NCBI RefSeq assembly: GCF_905171775.1
Contig: NC_053490.1
Span: 460,001,143-460,065,142 of the forward strand
Direction of reading: 5' to 3'
DNA from: Rana temporaria
Taxonomy: Eukaryota; Chordata; Amphibia; Anura; Ranidae
Length of the DNA: 64,000 nt
Below are positions 41,537 through 53,705 of this stretch, piece after piece. The number at the start of each line of letters is the position of its first letter. The stretch's first letter is position 1. The notes under the pieces were generated by a model that was not told the origin of the DNA, did no database searches, and saw only the letters and a program-made list of their open reading frames with translations. Both the position numbers and the translations under genes were made by a program.

Positions 41537-42393
41537 GTCTTTTAAGACAAAACGCGTCAGGAAGCACTGCTGATGTCACTGTCACTGCCTTTTTACTTCA
41601 AGCGCTTTTTACCTTTAGAAATGTGAGTGCAATTTCTTCATTTTTTAATAAATATTTATCATTTTCATACGAAATTACGCTATGTGCCATTCCTTCTTCT
41701 TTTTTTCATTTACAAACTTTCAATAATCATCCGCTTGGGCTCATGAACCCAAAATACCATCTGAGGTCCATTACTTTGAATATACTATTCTCCTGGAGTT
41801 CGTGTCTGCAGAGATAGTCTCCCTTTGGTTCATTATACCACAAGCCTGATTGACTCATTAGGTGTATACCTATTTGAGTTCAATCTTTCTGGTAAGCCTT
41901 TAAAGCTCTCGGTGGTGGAGCTTCTATCAATTGTTTGGCACCATATATATTTTCATTCACGTTAAGGCTGTGTCTGTCACTTTAGTTCTTGGATTATCAT
42001 CACATTTCCTTCAAATGAGCACTTGAGAGTTGGAATACTCCTAATGATGGTTTTGTCAACACTAAGGACATTTTAACCATGTGTGGACTTTAATTATTTT
42101 AATGGTCTATAATATTCTGTGTATTGACCAGAATAACACATTGATTTAACATTTATTTTTTATGTTTTATACACAGTTGTAGTCTCAGTCAGTTTATGAG
42201 TGGGAGCACTCTTTAAGGACTGTTTTTATAAAAGAAACACTAAGGATATTCTTCTTTATATATTATAGTGGTTTATTTCACTTTGTTTATTGGGATAAAG
42301 TCTATTTGATTAGCACATTCACTTTTTCATACTTTATCAGTCCCAGTTAAATCTGAGACCACTCATTTTAGTGCTGCACTTTTCCACTTTATG
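41537..42393 (+). mobile_element. Hammerhead-family element (copy e)
   Basis: The core is at 41537-41561: GTCT-TTTA-AGAC (stem II), AAAAC, GCGTC, AGG. It is followed by TTTTTAATAAATATTT and a long AT-rich tail ending GTGCTGCACTTTTCCACTTT, matching the tail end of copy f. It sits inside the CAGTGTTG element and is directly followed by a MITE. Confidence 0.5.
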
Positions 42394-43107
42394 GGATAGA
42401 TCCACAAAGAAAGTACGCCGGCGTATCTATTGATACGCCGGCGTAATTTCAAAATTCCCGCGTCGTATCTTTGTTTTGAATCCTCAAAACAAGATACGAC
42501 GGCATCTGGGTTAGATCCGACAGGCGTACGCCTTCGGATCTTAGATGCAATTTTTCGACGTCCGCTAGGTGACGTTCCCGTCGTAATTTGCGGCGAGTAT
42601 GCAAATTAGCTATTTCCGACGATCCACGAACGTACGAGCGGCCGTCGCATTCTTTTACGTTGTTTCCGTTCGGCTTTTTCCGGCGTATAGTTAAAGCTGC
42701 TATCTGGTGGCGTACTCAATGTTAAGTATGGCCGTCGTTCCCGCATATAATTTTGAAAATTTTACGTCGTTTGCGTAAGTCGTCCGTAAATGGGGCTGGA
42801 CGCCATTTACGTTAACGTCGAAAACAATGACGTCCTTGCGACGTCATTTGGAGCAATGCACCCTGGGAGTTTTGACGGACGGGGCATGCGCAGTTCGTTC
42901 GGCGTGGGGCCGTGCTTCATTTAAATGAAACACGCCCCCTACTCGCCGCATTTGAATCCCGCGCCCTTACGCCGCGAGAGATACCCTACGCCACCGTAAC
43001 TTACAGCGCAAATTCTTTCAGGATTCAAAGAATAGCAAAGTAAGTTACAGCGGCGTAGCGTATCTCACATACGCTGCGCCCACGCAGATGTATGTGAATC
43101 TGCCCCC
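42394..43107. mobile_element. Family A MITE (copy of subfamily 1, inverse orientation)
   Basis: The ends GGATAGATCCAC and GTGAATCTGCCCCC are partly inverted, with ATG on both sides (42391-42393, 43108-43110). Internal GACGTCATTTGGAGCAATGC and GGGCATGCGCAGTTCG match copies 1 and 2 read backwards. Confidence 0.75.
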
Positions 43108-43124
43108 ATGTGTTTACTATATTA

Positions 43125-43127
43125 AAA

Positions 43128-43158
<31 letters not shown>
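43125..43158. repeat. AT microsatellite
   Basis: About 15 AT units after a run of A, just right of the MITE. Confidence 0.9.
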
Positions 43159-43161
<3 letters not shown>

Positions 43162-43344
43162 TTTTGCCTTATTATCTACCTTAAATCATATTGCTAATTG
43201 TATTTGCCTAAATACTCTAATTTGCACTTAAAACTGTAATTTTGTAACTTTTGGAAATGCCAGTAAGAACTTGGCTGTGCCAGTAAGTTTTGGGTGTTGT
43301 GTCAGTAAATTTAAATTTGGTAGGTTGACAACACTGGGACAGGG

Positions 43345-44480
43345 ATGGTTAAAAATAAACTTACAGGAGCTATAACCCTCCCTTACTCTATCCAAAAAAA
43401 AAAAAAAAAGTGTTGCCTATAGTTCTACTTTAAGCACAAATTTATGATAATTGTATGGAGAGGACTAAGAAGATGTAATCATGCCAATGGTGCAGCAGAA
43501 AATATATAGCACAGCGAGGAAGGTTTGTGGTCCAGAATGATAGGACAGTCAAAATTAGACCCCCCCCCCCCCACCCCACAGTTGCAGAATGACGGCCGTC
43601 CGTAAACCGGATGCAGTGCGGCCGCTTTATGGGGGCACTAGACTAATTTGCCTCTCAGCCCAGTCCACCCCATAAAACTGGCGCTACACTAGCTGGTGAG
43701 GACCCCCTGCAAAGTGCTTCCCTAGGCCTGGGCCTTGTTGGCCTAGGCCAGGATACAGCATTGAAAAGAGTAATGGTGGCAGTGCTTGTGGCCCTTTGGG
43801 GTTCAAGCTTTGACATTGATCTTTTCCTTACACACTGGCATCATCCCAATGCTTTTATAAAATTGTTTGTAGTATTTGTGTTCTAGTAGGCTAATCATAC
43901 AGTAATGCTTTGTTAAAACATGCAATAATGCCATTGGTGACTCGACAGATTTCATTAGAAAGCCCATGAAATTATGTTTGGTTGCCATGCCAATTGTTTG
44001 AATTTAATGTTCAGTTCCAGGATTCCCAGAAGCAATGTAATGTTTATGCCTGTGACCATACCATGTATATCGTATGTCATGTCTTGTCACTTCTGGATCA
44101 AACTTACCCCATGTACAATACAATAAGTATAATTTCCAGAATCTGTGCAATGCCATTTTCCCACTAGTATTGCACAGAGCGGCCCCCGAACCTCCTACTT
44201 TGGGATCCCATGCCAGTGCTCGAGGTTCCTTCTCTTCTTCATATAGCATGGCTCAGCCCTTCCCTCCACTCTCAGCTCACAGGATTTGATTGACAGCAGT
44301 AGGAACAAATGCCTCCCGCCGCCTCAACAAAGCCTGTGAGAGCGGGGAGAGAGGAGAGAGCCGCTACACATGAGCAAAGCACTGGATTGAGTGAAGGACT
44401 TAGGAAAGTATTTAGGGGGGTAAGGGGGCAATACTGCTGCTGGGCCAATGAGAGGCCGATACACGTTTAGAAGGGAGGAG
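43345..44480. other. Repeat-rich unassigned DNA
   Basis: This includes an A16 run at 43394, half of a TTAA-type repeat ending CTACTTTAAGC, a C14 run at 43561, and a GGATTTGATTGACAGCAG...GCGGGGAGAGAGG block at about 44280-44360 that looks like an interspersed repeat. No exon is recognised. Confidence 0.3.
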
Positions 44481-44489
44481 TCGTATCTG

Positions 44490-45265
44490 TGATGTCAGGC
44501 GAAGCACCGTGAGTCTAGATCTGCGGTCAATGAGCTGACATCCACTCGCTCTGATTGATTGCATCTGATCCGAGGCAGCTCCAGCACACAGTCGTTTGGG
44601 TGACTTTAAAATAACCCGTGCTTAGTCTGACCGCCGTTTGTGGTCAGCACGTCTGGTAAGGAGATTATACTTCTGTCACTCGGTTGTATCCTTGGTGGAA
44701 GGTGGTGCCAATATTAGAATACTCTCTATTGGAAGACTTTTTGGAGTTTACTTTTCATATATGTTTTTCCAGATATTTGGGATTTCTCTATGGACATTTA
44801 ATACTGTTTTTCATTTGAGTTTAAAGTCATCGATTTTTATATTTTTGTACTAATTGTATTTTCACTCATTTATTTATTTTCACGGGTAGTCATTATTAGA
44901 TGGTCACGATACATCTTATATTTATTCCATATAACCATCCTTGGCACGCGGTAGTTAGTACTGCATTATTTTCTTGTTTTTATTTGTATATATTTTTATT
45001 TGTTAGTATCATTTTTTCTGATTTATAAATTTATATTCATCACAGCCAATTATGTTCACACCAATTGGTTTATAGTGTTTGTCACACACTATTTATTCAC
45101 TTATTTATAATTTTGGATTATTATCAGAATTTTCATGTATATTGGTTTTGCGCTGTACCTCACTTTTTACCAATATCTTCCAATATATGTATCTATATTT
45201 TTTGGTACTAGCAGCATTTCCACGATCTCTAGTTCAGCGCAGTGTTTTTCCAATTTTTTAAGCAT
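44490..45265 (+). mobile_element. Probable hammerhead-family element (copy g), core lost
   Basis: CGTCTGGTAAGGAGATTATAC...CTTGGTGGAAGG parallels TCTGGTAAGC...GGTGGT in copies a and e. The long AT-rich tail ends GCGCAGTGTTTTTCCAATTT, as in the other tails. No GAAAC core was found. Confidence 0.4.
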
Positions 45266-45678
45266 TAATAACCTAATTAGTTATTTTTGAAACAGGATAG
45301 TAAAGCATGAACAAATAAAAAAATGGTGCCAGCTCAGGCCTAGGCTTATCCAGTTTGGCCATGTACGTATGTCACTTCCTCTGATTATTTTTACATTGTG
45401 TGTTGTGTAGAGTAGGATAATCCTGAGATAGCACACAGCAACCAGAGGTCTAAGGATGTGGTTACACAGTTGCTCTTAGTATATGTTTGGATAATGGGAA
45501 TAGTAGGCTTCATAAAATGCCAAACTAGACCATGATCAGTATTAAACTACAGGCAAACAGCAATAACTGGTGCAGAAAAAACTTTCTGCACTCAGTGTCT
45601 GAAAAAAGAACTGTCTGTGTTACCCCATACCTTTATTCAATTCATAAAAGAGCAACTTTTATTGATTACAACAAACAC
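45266..45678. other. Unassigned intronic DNA
   Basis: No feature is supported. Confidence 0.35.
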
Positions 45679-45681
45679 TTA

Positions 45682-46096
45682 GGCCTTGTACACACGGTCA
45701 GACCAAACCGATGAGACTGGCCCGTCGGACCGTTTTCATCGGTTCACCTCTGAAGTGCCCGTACGACCTGATATGCGTACACACCATCAGTCCAAAATCC
45801 GATCGGGTCAGAACGCGGTGATGTAAAACACACAACGTGCTGAAAAAAGTTCAATGCTTCCAAGCATGCGTCGACTTGATTCTGAGCATGCACGGGTTTT
45901 GAACCAATGCTTTTCTGTACTAACCATTGGTTTGGTCCGATCGGGCAGCGGTCCATCGGTTCGGTTTTGAAGCATGTTTAGAAATTTTTGACCGAAGGAA
46001 ACCAGACCGATAGCCTATACACACGGTCGGTTTGGTCCGATGAAAATGAACTTCGGTTCATTCTCATCGGACCAAACCGACCGTGTGCACGGGGCC
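45682..46096. mobile_element. PIF/Harbinger-like MITE, family B (copy 2)
   Basis: The termini GGCCTTGTACACACGGTC and GACCGTGTGCACGGGGCC are inverted and flanked by TTA (45679-45681, 46097-46099). The arms contain CATCGGTTCG and ACCAAACCGA. Internal AACGCGGTGATGTAAAACAC and AGCATGCGTCGACTTGATTC recur in all family B copies of this subtype. Confidence 0.85.
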
Positions 46097-46451
46097 TTAG
46101 GATGCATTCACACCTGAGCCTAGCGGGAACTCGCATTCCCGTTTGCATTTTTTGAATGTTTTGCACACAACGCCTGTCACGCCGAAAGTAGCCCCAGAAC
46201 CTTTTTGGTCACAGATCATCATGCGTTTCTTCAGTGCACATTTGTAGCTCATTTTGTCATGCAATAAACACACAGCAAAAGGCTTGTTTGCTACCTGTGC
46301 TTCAGGTGCCATTAACAATTAATGGCACCACAAGCAGGACCGGTGATTGCAGTGCGTTTCCAAGATTAGACATATATTTCTGTGTGTTTTGTCACAAATT
46401 TAGGAAACATGCAGGTATGAATATAGCCTTAGAGATCTGCTGACTCTTTTA

Positions 46452-46854
46452 TGCTGCGTACACACGATCGGTTAGTCTGATTAAAACGGTCTGATGGACC
46501 GTTTTAATCAGACGAACCGATCGTGTGTGGGCCCCATCGGTTTTTTATCCATCGGTGAAAAAACAAGGAACTTGTTTTAAAATGATCTGATGGTTAAAAA
46601 AAACGATCGTCTGTGGGCACGTCCATCGGTTGAAAATCCACGCATTCTCAGAATCAAGTCGACACATGCACGGAAGCTTTGAACTTCATTTTTCTCAGCA
46701 CGTCGTTGTGTTTTACGTCACCGCGTTCTGACACGATCAGTTTTTTAACTGATGGTGTGTAGGCAAGACTGAGGAAAGTCAGCTTCATCGGATATTTGAT
46801 GAAAAAATCCATCAGACCGTTTTCATCAGATGAACCAATCGTGTGTACAGGGCA
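46452..46854. mobile_element. PIF/Harbinger-like MITE, family B (copy 3)
   Basis: The termini TGCTGCGTACACACGATCGG and CCAATCGTGTGTACAGGGCA are inverted, with TTA on both sides (46449-46451, 46855-46857). Near the left end is a perfect small hairpin, AAAACGGTCTGATGGACCG against its complement. Confidence 0.85.
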
Positions 46855-46857
46855 TTA

Positions 46858-47811
46858 CTCTTTAACATGACATGTTTTTAAAAAAAATTACTTTGTATCA
46901 TACTAGTATTGGTCATGATAAGTAACAGTTCATAAACATATTCTAGATGTTTTGTTGTTACAGTGATCATCACTGTAGAAAAGTGTAAAAAAAAATTCAG
47001 GCCACAGAGTACTACAGTGTCACTATGGTAATGAAAGTATGTAAAAATAGTAAAAAAATTAAATATGATTCATGAAAAAAACGATATAATTTTCCTTTGT
47101 GTACAGAGTTGCATGATCACACCATTGCGAAAGTAACACAGTGCTGGATAGCAAAAAATGGCTGGTCTTGAAGGGGAGGTTAAGATCGATTGTTTAAAAA
47201 AATTGTAAAATAAAAAACCCATCTGTACAAGCCGCAATCTATACTTTTTCTTCAAGCCGAGCCTTGTGAACTTGCCCACTTTATTTCCAGCCTTTAATTA
47301 AACTTTGTTCTGAAGTTTGTAACCTTACAGGAGGAATCTCAGCTTCTTCAAGGATCCTTGGAAGCCAACTTTGTGCTATTTCTGTGAAATTATATGAGAA
47401 GCAGAGCACATCCGGCCACAGATTTTTCTTTCCCCAGAAGCCTGTCTTCATGAAAGTACAGATGTGTCCCGCCGTCTGCCTGCACAGCCATTCCAGGATA
47501 TTATGGCATCTGAACTAAATAAACTCTGCCGAAGCTCAGCCTTAACTGAGCGGTCTGGTGGTCTTTGCTTATAGGCGCGTTTGTAAGAACCATTTCACAT
47601 GCAAAGTCAAGTGGTATGTCATCAGATCTGCACGGATCGGTCTGTGAAATGCTTCTTTATGAAAAGGCTGTCTGTTATACAGCGAGCAAACATAGAACGC
47701 TTTATTTCCATAGTGTTGATGTGAGACACGTTGTATTCACATACACTGGTTGAATATATATGCTGGAAGTTGTTTCAGTACTCGTGTGATGGCCAAACTG
47801 TACAGGTATAG
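46858..47811. other. Unassigned intronic DNA
   Basis: AT-rich, with runs of A and T. No exon or repeat boundary is recognised. Confidence 0.35.
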
Positions 47812-48307
47812 TTAAAGGAGTTGTAAAGGGAAAAAAAAATTTGCCTAAAATTAATGTCTGCAAGGTAGACAGACAGAATAGTATAATGACTCTGTTGAAA
47901 AACAAGTAAATATCTATTAAATTCCTTCATCTATATCACCTCCGGCATTTTAGTTTCTGTTCTCTCATTCACTTCCTGGTTTGCATCGCTCGTTCATGTA
48001 AGAACTACATTTCCCAGTATGAATTGCGGCACGCCCAGTAATTCACACCTCCTTAAAGTCTCTAACACGTAGAGAGCATCCTGCTGGACAGATGTAGTTC
48101 CCAGGAGGGGGTGAGCACGTTACTGACCACCGTAAACCCTCCCGTCACGGTGGTCAGTAAAATCAGACAAGCAGGAAGTGAACAGAACAGAGAAGAAATA
48201 GAGCAACTTCTGAGCAAAAACGAACAATGAGGAAGTGAAAAGAGGAATGTCTGCAGGTAAAGGATGCTTATTATGAAAACATTTTTTTTCCTTTACAACC
48301 CCTTTAA
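47812..48307. mobile_element. TTAA-flanked MITE (AGGAGTTGTAAAGG type)
   Basis: The inverted ends AGGAGTTGTAAAGG and CCTTTACAACCCCT sit on TTAA (47812-47815, 48304-48307). It contains two ACTACAT..CCCA motifs like ZNF143 sites and a GCAGGTAAAGG donor-like site at 48253 in the right arm. Confidence 0.75.
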
Positions 48308-48719
48308 ATGTCTCATAAAAGTAAACTTTCCTTAGAGAAATTTGTGGACCCACCATTGCCACCTCCTTCTAAAAATGTACCGTAAGTGGCCTGACTGTGA
48401 TGCTTGGGGGCCCCATTTACACTGTTGATTTTTAATGCATTCGTTCTGACATGCTAAAACGCACTTGTCTCGGTTCAGCATAATACGATGCAGTTCAGAC
48501 ACATGTGTGAAAAATATAATTGTCCTTTAACCAGCACAAGTACCCACCCATCCCTGCCTACTGACTGGAGAATGCAGGAGAAGCAGGCCACTGATGAGAT
48601 TATCCCTGTGCTCAGTGAACCTGTAAACACGTTCACACAAATGTGCATAACAAAAAGACTTACCCCTTTCTAGTCCTGGAATGCTGGATTATAATGGGAA
48701 GCTAAAACTGGGTACAAAC
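48308..48719. other. Unassigned intronic DNA
   Basis: Nothing recognised. Confidence 0.35.
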
Positions 48720-49170
48720 CAATGGTCAATGACATCATGCGTATGGAAGAGATGTTGACCCTAGACAATGACACCTTTGAAAAATGTAAGGTTCTATGGC
48801 TCATTTGGATTAATTACTCTACCTCGGACTCCCTGAAAGCTATGCTGGCACCCCATAGCCATCTTGCACCTCCTAAATTCCATCACACAGGTTTGTTTCA
48901 CCAAGGTTTGCTCAATTCCCTTCTGACCCTCTCCCTTCCTACAGTACACTTTAACTTCCCCCCTTTCTTTCTTTATTTCTTTCTTCTCCCCCTTTCTCCC
49001 CCCTCTCCTCCTCCTCTTCTTTTCATTATTTTTTCAACCTCTATGTCTTCTCACCCCATACCCAGATGTTTTACTCCCCAACTCTAATAAGTCTCACTAC
49101 AAGACGTAAAGGTTTTAGCCTCTTGATCTCGAAAGATAGATATATACTAGTTTTTCACCCAGGATTTTAT
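48720..49170 (+). mobile_element. LINE-1-like ORF2 C-terminal and 3' UTR fragment
   Basis: It translates to MVNDIMRMEEMLTLDNDTFEK then VLWLIWINY, the acidic DI.RMEE...F..W..W motif of L1-clade ORF2 C-termini. A strongly C/T-rich 3' region follows, as in the minus-strand copy at 29.6-29.9 kb. Confidence 0.45.
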
Positions 49171-49175
49171 TCTAA

Positions 49176-49505
49176 GGCCGCCTACACATGATCGGAAATT
49201 CTGACTGTCAAGAACGCGGTGATGTACACGACGTACGATGAGCCGAGATCAATGAAGATCAATAGGCAGTTTGGCTCTTCTACTTGATTCTGAGCATGCA
49301 TGTTTTTTGTGCGTTGAAATTGCATACAGACGAGCGGATTTTCCGAACTTTTTCCATTGGAAAATTAGAGAACCTGCTCTCAATCTTTTGTTGGCGGAAA
49401 TTCCGACAGCAAATGACCGATGGAGCATACACACGGTCGAAATTTCCGACCAAAAGCTCACATCAGACTTTTCTTGTCGGAATTTCCGATCGTGTGTACG
49501 CGACA
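49176..49505. mobile_element. PIF/Harbinger-like MITE, family B variant
   Basis: The termini GGCCGCCTACACATGATCGG and CCGATCGTGTGTACGCGACA are inverted, flanked by TAA and TTA. The arms use CGGAAATTTCCG-type words instead of the ACCGATGG of other copies. Confidence 0.7.
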
Positions 49506-49849
49506 TTACATGCCCTGGATACGTAGCTTACGTTGTACTGTCTTCTGTAATGAACATTTGGTCAGTATCTATGTTATTTTATTTTTTTAAACATAATAAA
49601 AACATATAAAACTGTATACAAACTACAAGATAATTGTAAGAAAATTTCAGTTTGAGAAAGGATCATTCGAAGGGACAAACTCCAAATTTTTCTCGTACAT
49701 GAACAGAATTAACAATTTTCTTTTAATGTGTACTGTTTTGGTACAAGAAAAATCTGATACAAAATTGTACAATTAATATTATCCTGACTTGCTGAGAAAC
49801 ATAGAGGAAAACCAGACAATGGTTTTCCCAATTTTTTTATATCCTGTAC

Positions 49850-50240
49850 TTAAAGGAGAAGTATGGCCAAAGCTGTTTTGGTCATTCTTCTCCTATGGAT
49901 CACAGTGCAGTGCTAAAGCCCGCTGTCTGCTGACGTCATTCGGTCAGTCCAGGCTTGGGAAAGATTTTGACCACATGGTCAGTATGCACACAGAAGCCTG
50001 GACAGGCACCTAGCTCAGCCTCTCAGCGATCCGCTGAGAGCCTGAGCCAGCTCCTCCCACCCTCTCCACAGCTCAGTTCTCCAGTGAGCGCTGGAGGGGA
50101 GAGCAGAGAGCTGCTGACTGACAGTCATGGTGTGGAGGGGGAGAACTGAGCGATCAGCGGTGTTTGATTGCTTAGTTCTCACTACAGATCCAGCGGGAGA
50201 CAGGTGTTTTTTTTTTTTTAATCCCGAACTTCTCTTTTAA
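49850..50240. mobile_element. TTAA-flanked MITE (AGGAGAAGTA type)
   Basis: The inverted ends AGGAGAAGTATGG and GAACTTCTCTT sit on TTAA at both sides (49850-49853, 50237-50240). The centre has short inverted repeats (CCTGAGCC, AGCGCTGGAGG). It lacks a donor consensus. Confidence 0.7.
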
Positions 50241-50826
50241 GATAAGGACCAATTCAGGTAATTATACCAATGAACATATACATTGATAAAATTGTGTGTG
50301 TGTTTTTTTTTTTAGAAAACTTTTTTTCTGCCTTTGAATGCTCTTGCCTTTAAACGCCTATGTGTGCATGGAGACATAGACTAACATAGGGGGGTATTTG
50401 GAGGCAGAGAAAAAAAACATTAAACACCCTTAAAAGAAAACAAAAAAAACCAAACGCATGTATGATGCCTAAAGCTGCTGTTTCCCACAGACTCAACCAC
50501 TTGTGGGTTAAATGATACCCATCTGTGTCCAATTTGGGAGATTACCCTGTACATCCTATACACAAAACATGAAGTGACAGGAAATCCCATCTAAAGACAG
50601 TTGTCACTGGAACACTTTTCCTCATTGGCAGCCTTCCTTTGTATTTCTGTTCTGGTTACAACTTCCAATTATAGATTTTCACTCACTTTCTATCCCAGTG
50701 ACATTGGTCATTAGGACAGATAAAGAGATTGAATGACACACACAGCAATACAAACCTAACAGGGATTCCAATATGTCTCCAATCTATCCAAAACGGAAAA
50801 AAAATAGTGTATGTCTTTAGATATAC
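50241..50826. other. Unassigned intronic DNA
   Basis: Contains a GT/T run at 50293-50312 only. Confidence 0.35.
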
Positions 50827-50829
50827 TAT

Positions 50830-51550
50830 GGCCCGGATTCACAAAGCACTTGCGCCGACGTATCTCCAGATACGCCGCGTAAGTGCTAATATGCTCCGTC
50901 GTATCTGTGCGCCAAACCCACAAACTAAGATACACCTAAAAACAGGCTTCATCCCAACCACGTAACTTGCCTACGCTGGCGTAAGGTGGGCACACATTTA
51001 CGCTGGGCGCATATTTACGCTCACATTGATCAGCCATTCAAATATGCAAATGAGGAAAATACGCCGATTCACGAACGTACGTGCGCCCGACGCAGTGCGC
51101 GTAAGTTATACGTCCGGCGTAAAGTTATGCCCCATAAAGGAGGTGTAACTCAGCAGCATCCATGCACCAGGGAACCCAAGCCGGCGTAATTTACGTTTGG
51201 ACGTGTGTGACTGGGCATAGATTACGATCGCAGTGATCCGGCGTATCTTAGGCAGTTGTTCCGACGTGGTTGTGAGCATGCGCACAGGGATGCGGCCACG
51301 TCCCGGCGCATGCGCAGTTCGTTATACGTATCTGTCTGGCGCTCGGCCCATCATTTGCATGGGGTCACGGCTCATTTGCATGGCTCACGCCCACTTCCAC
51401 CTACGCCGGCTTACGCTTAGAAACCCGGCGCAGTTTTGGGAGCGCTAGCTTTGTGAATTCCGTGCTTGCCTCTCTGCGCTGCGTCGGCGTAGCGTACAGG
51501 AGATATGCTACGGCGGCATAAATGTGCGCCGCTGTCTGTGAATCCAGGCC
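50830..51550. mobile_element. Family A MITE, subfamily 2
   Basis: The ends GGCCCGGATTCAC and GTGAATCCAGGCC are inverted, with TAT duplicated (50827-50829, 51551-51553). Internally it is very like the copy at 15082-15831 (CATTTGCATGGGGTCACGG, TGAGCATGCGCACAGG). Confidence 0.85.
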
Positions 51551-51900
51551 TATATGTTTAAATATTAATTCCTATTTTGCAAGTTATAAACATTTCTAAT
51601 ATATACTGTATTTTTACCGATAAAATTCCAGTTTATCCCTTTGCTTAAAAAGAGTGGGCCTGACTCTTAGGACCCATTTACACCACTGTGCTACCATAAC
51701 GTCATTGTGAACAGCGCCTTAGTGCACCTACACTGCAGTACACCACCAACTTCCATGTATTGTAGTGTACTGCGCTGAAGTGGTTACAATTTTAGGCCCA
51801 TTGTGGTGTGTTGGGCAGTATATTTAAAAAATGTACTACTTTAATGCAATGCGCATTAATGTGTGATGTAACGCAACAGACCAAAGTCAATGGACCCTTA

Positions 51901-52282
51901 GGCCTCGTACACACGGTCGGTCAAAACCGATGAAAACGGACTGAAGGACCGCTTCATCGGTCCAAACCGATCGTGTGTGGGCCCCAATCGGTCAGTTATC
52001 CTTCGGTCAAAAAAAAGAGAACTTGCTTTAAAATTTAACCGATGGACTGATAACCGATAGGTCAAAACCGATGGTTAGTATGCAAAAGCATCGGTTAAAA
52101 ACCCGCGCATGCTCAGAATCAAGTCGACGCATGCTTGGAAGCATTGAACTTCGTTTTTTTCTGCACGTCGTTGTGTTTTACGTCACCGCGTTCTGACACG
52201 ATCGTTATTTTAACTGATGGTGTGTAGGCACATCAGACCATCAGTCAGCTTCATCGGATGGACCGACCGCGTGTACGTGGCC
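51901..52282. mobile_element. PIF/Harbinger-like MITE, family B (copy 4)
   Basis: The ends GGCCTCGTACACACGGTCGG and CCGACCGCGTGTACGTGGCC are inverted, flanked by TTA (51898-51900) and TCA (52283-52285). It shares AGCATGCG and TTTTACGTCACCGCGTTCTG with the other family B copies. Confidence 0.82.
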
Positions 52283-52285
52283 TCA

Positions 52286-52556
52286 GGCCTCATACACACG
52301 GCCGAGGAACTCGACGTGCCAAACACATCGGGTTCCTCGGCGAGTTCAGCCCTGAAGCCGCCGAGGAGCTCGGCGGGCCGAGAGCTCCCATAGAACAACG
52401 AGAAAATAGAGAACATGTTCTCTATTTTCTCGATGAGTTCCTCGGCGGCTCCATCGGGCCGAAAGTGTACACACGACAGAGTTTCTCGGCAGAATCCGGC
52501 TCTGACCGAGTTTCTCGCCGAATTCTGCCGAGAAACTCTGTCGTGTGTACGAGGCC
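52286..52556. mobile_element. PIF/Harbinger-like MITE abutting the previous one
   Basis: The ends GGCCTCATACACACGGCCG and GTCGTGTGTACGAGGCC are inverted, with TCA on both sides (52283-52285, 52557-52559). The centre is a perfect hairpin, AGAAAATAGAGAACATG and its complement (about 52398-52432). The arms (CTCGGCAGAATTC) differ from the neighbour's. Confidence 0.85.
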
Positions 52557-52559
52557 TCA

Positions 52560-53455
52560 GATGTGAAATAGGCCTATGGTGACCATTTTTGGACATTCTT
52601 TCTATAGCAGTCTTCTTGCTAACCTCTTTTATTCCTCTTGTTCAATATCAGATTCTACTCCTCCCTGCCTGACATTACTCATGTATTGCTCTGGCTGAAG
52701 TTTAGAGAAGTGTCATGATGAAGGAATGTTCTAAAATGGACCTAACTAAGCTGAGAAACAGGTCACTTTTTTCAGTTAAATGTAACACTCCTGAAAATAA
52801 TGTATTTTTCTTATAAAGGCCTTGATGAATAAGAAACGTACACTATTATTCTAATTTCTTAAGTCGGAATGGAACTAGATTTTATTACTGGACAGTGGAA
52901 AAAGCAGTAGTTTTCATTCATCCCTAATAGTTTATTGATCAATATGCACTTTTCTGACAGAAAGAAATTACCAAAAGCTTGAGTCAGTTTGCTAAGCCCA
53001 TTCAGACTAATCTATCTGGACACTTAAATTGACTGTTGTTCAGCACATTGGAATACCGTCCACATTAATGGAAATGACCTCATTGTCTATGCATGTTCTG
53101 TAACAAATATGTACATTTACTTTTTAGATTAGCTGTGGTAGAATTTAAGGCTAGGATGTAGACGATAGTGAAGCAGTTAAGCGATGTATGTTTCCATAGA
53201 GTAACAGGCCGTTGGGTAAAAGATTTTCCATATTTTGCTCTAACGGAAGACTAATGTATGGCTAGGATGTTTCTTAAACATCTCTTCTTCCATTTCCTGC
53301 AAGACATAACTATTGCTCAATCCCATATACACTCTTTAGGCAAAACGGATTTCATGATGTACATTAAATTGGGCTTAGCTATATCATTTTTTTTTAAATA
53401 TGTTAAAGCTGAAGTTTAGATGTAGATTTTTTGTATAGTTACTGTACATTCAATT
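52560..53455. other. Unassigned intronic DNA
   Basis: AT-rich; no exon recognised. Confidence 0.35.
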
Positions 53456-53457
53456 AA

Positions 53458-53705
53458 TGTAGATATGCATGTGCCATACCTTGTCTAACCCTATGGAAAC
53501 TGGAAATCAGTAGTCCACTACTATATTGAACCTTGCTAGCCTCTAGATCCCATGCCAAGCATCTACCATGCTGCCTGGTCACACACAAGGGTTCACCTGC
53601 TCGGCATGGGCAACATTTAGAGAAGAATTTGCATTTTCTCAATGAATGCAAAACGTTCTTTGATTAGACAAGGTAGACATTCTGATCTCACCCCCCCCCC
53701 CCCAC
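53458..53705. mobile_element. Half copy of the family D palindrome
   Basis: ATATGCATGTGCCATACC, GGAAACTGGAAATCAGTAG and TGCATTTTCTCAATGAATGC match the arm of 24810-25268. The second arm is missing and a C14 run follows. Confidence 0.5.

Larger units (their letters stand above)
41189..43336 (+). mobile_element. hAT-like CAGTGTTG element with nested insertions
   Basis: The termini CAGTGTTGCCAACC and GGTTGACAACACTG are inverted, with an 8 bp duplication with one mismatch (GAACAGGG 41181-41188, GGACAGGG 43337-43344). The left part has tandem TGCCAGTAAA words. It contains a hammerhead-family element, a family A MITE and an AT microsatellite. The frame at 41178-41486 is not a transposase. Confidence 0.75.
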
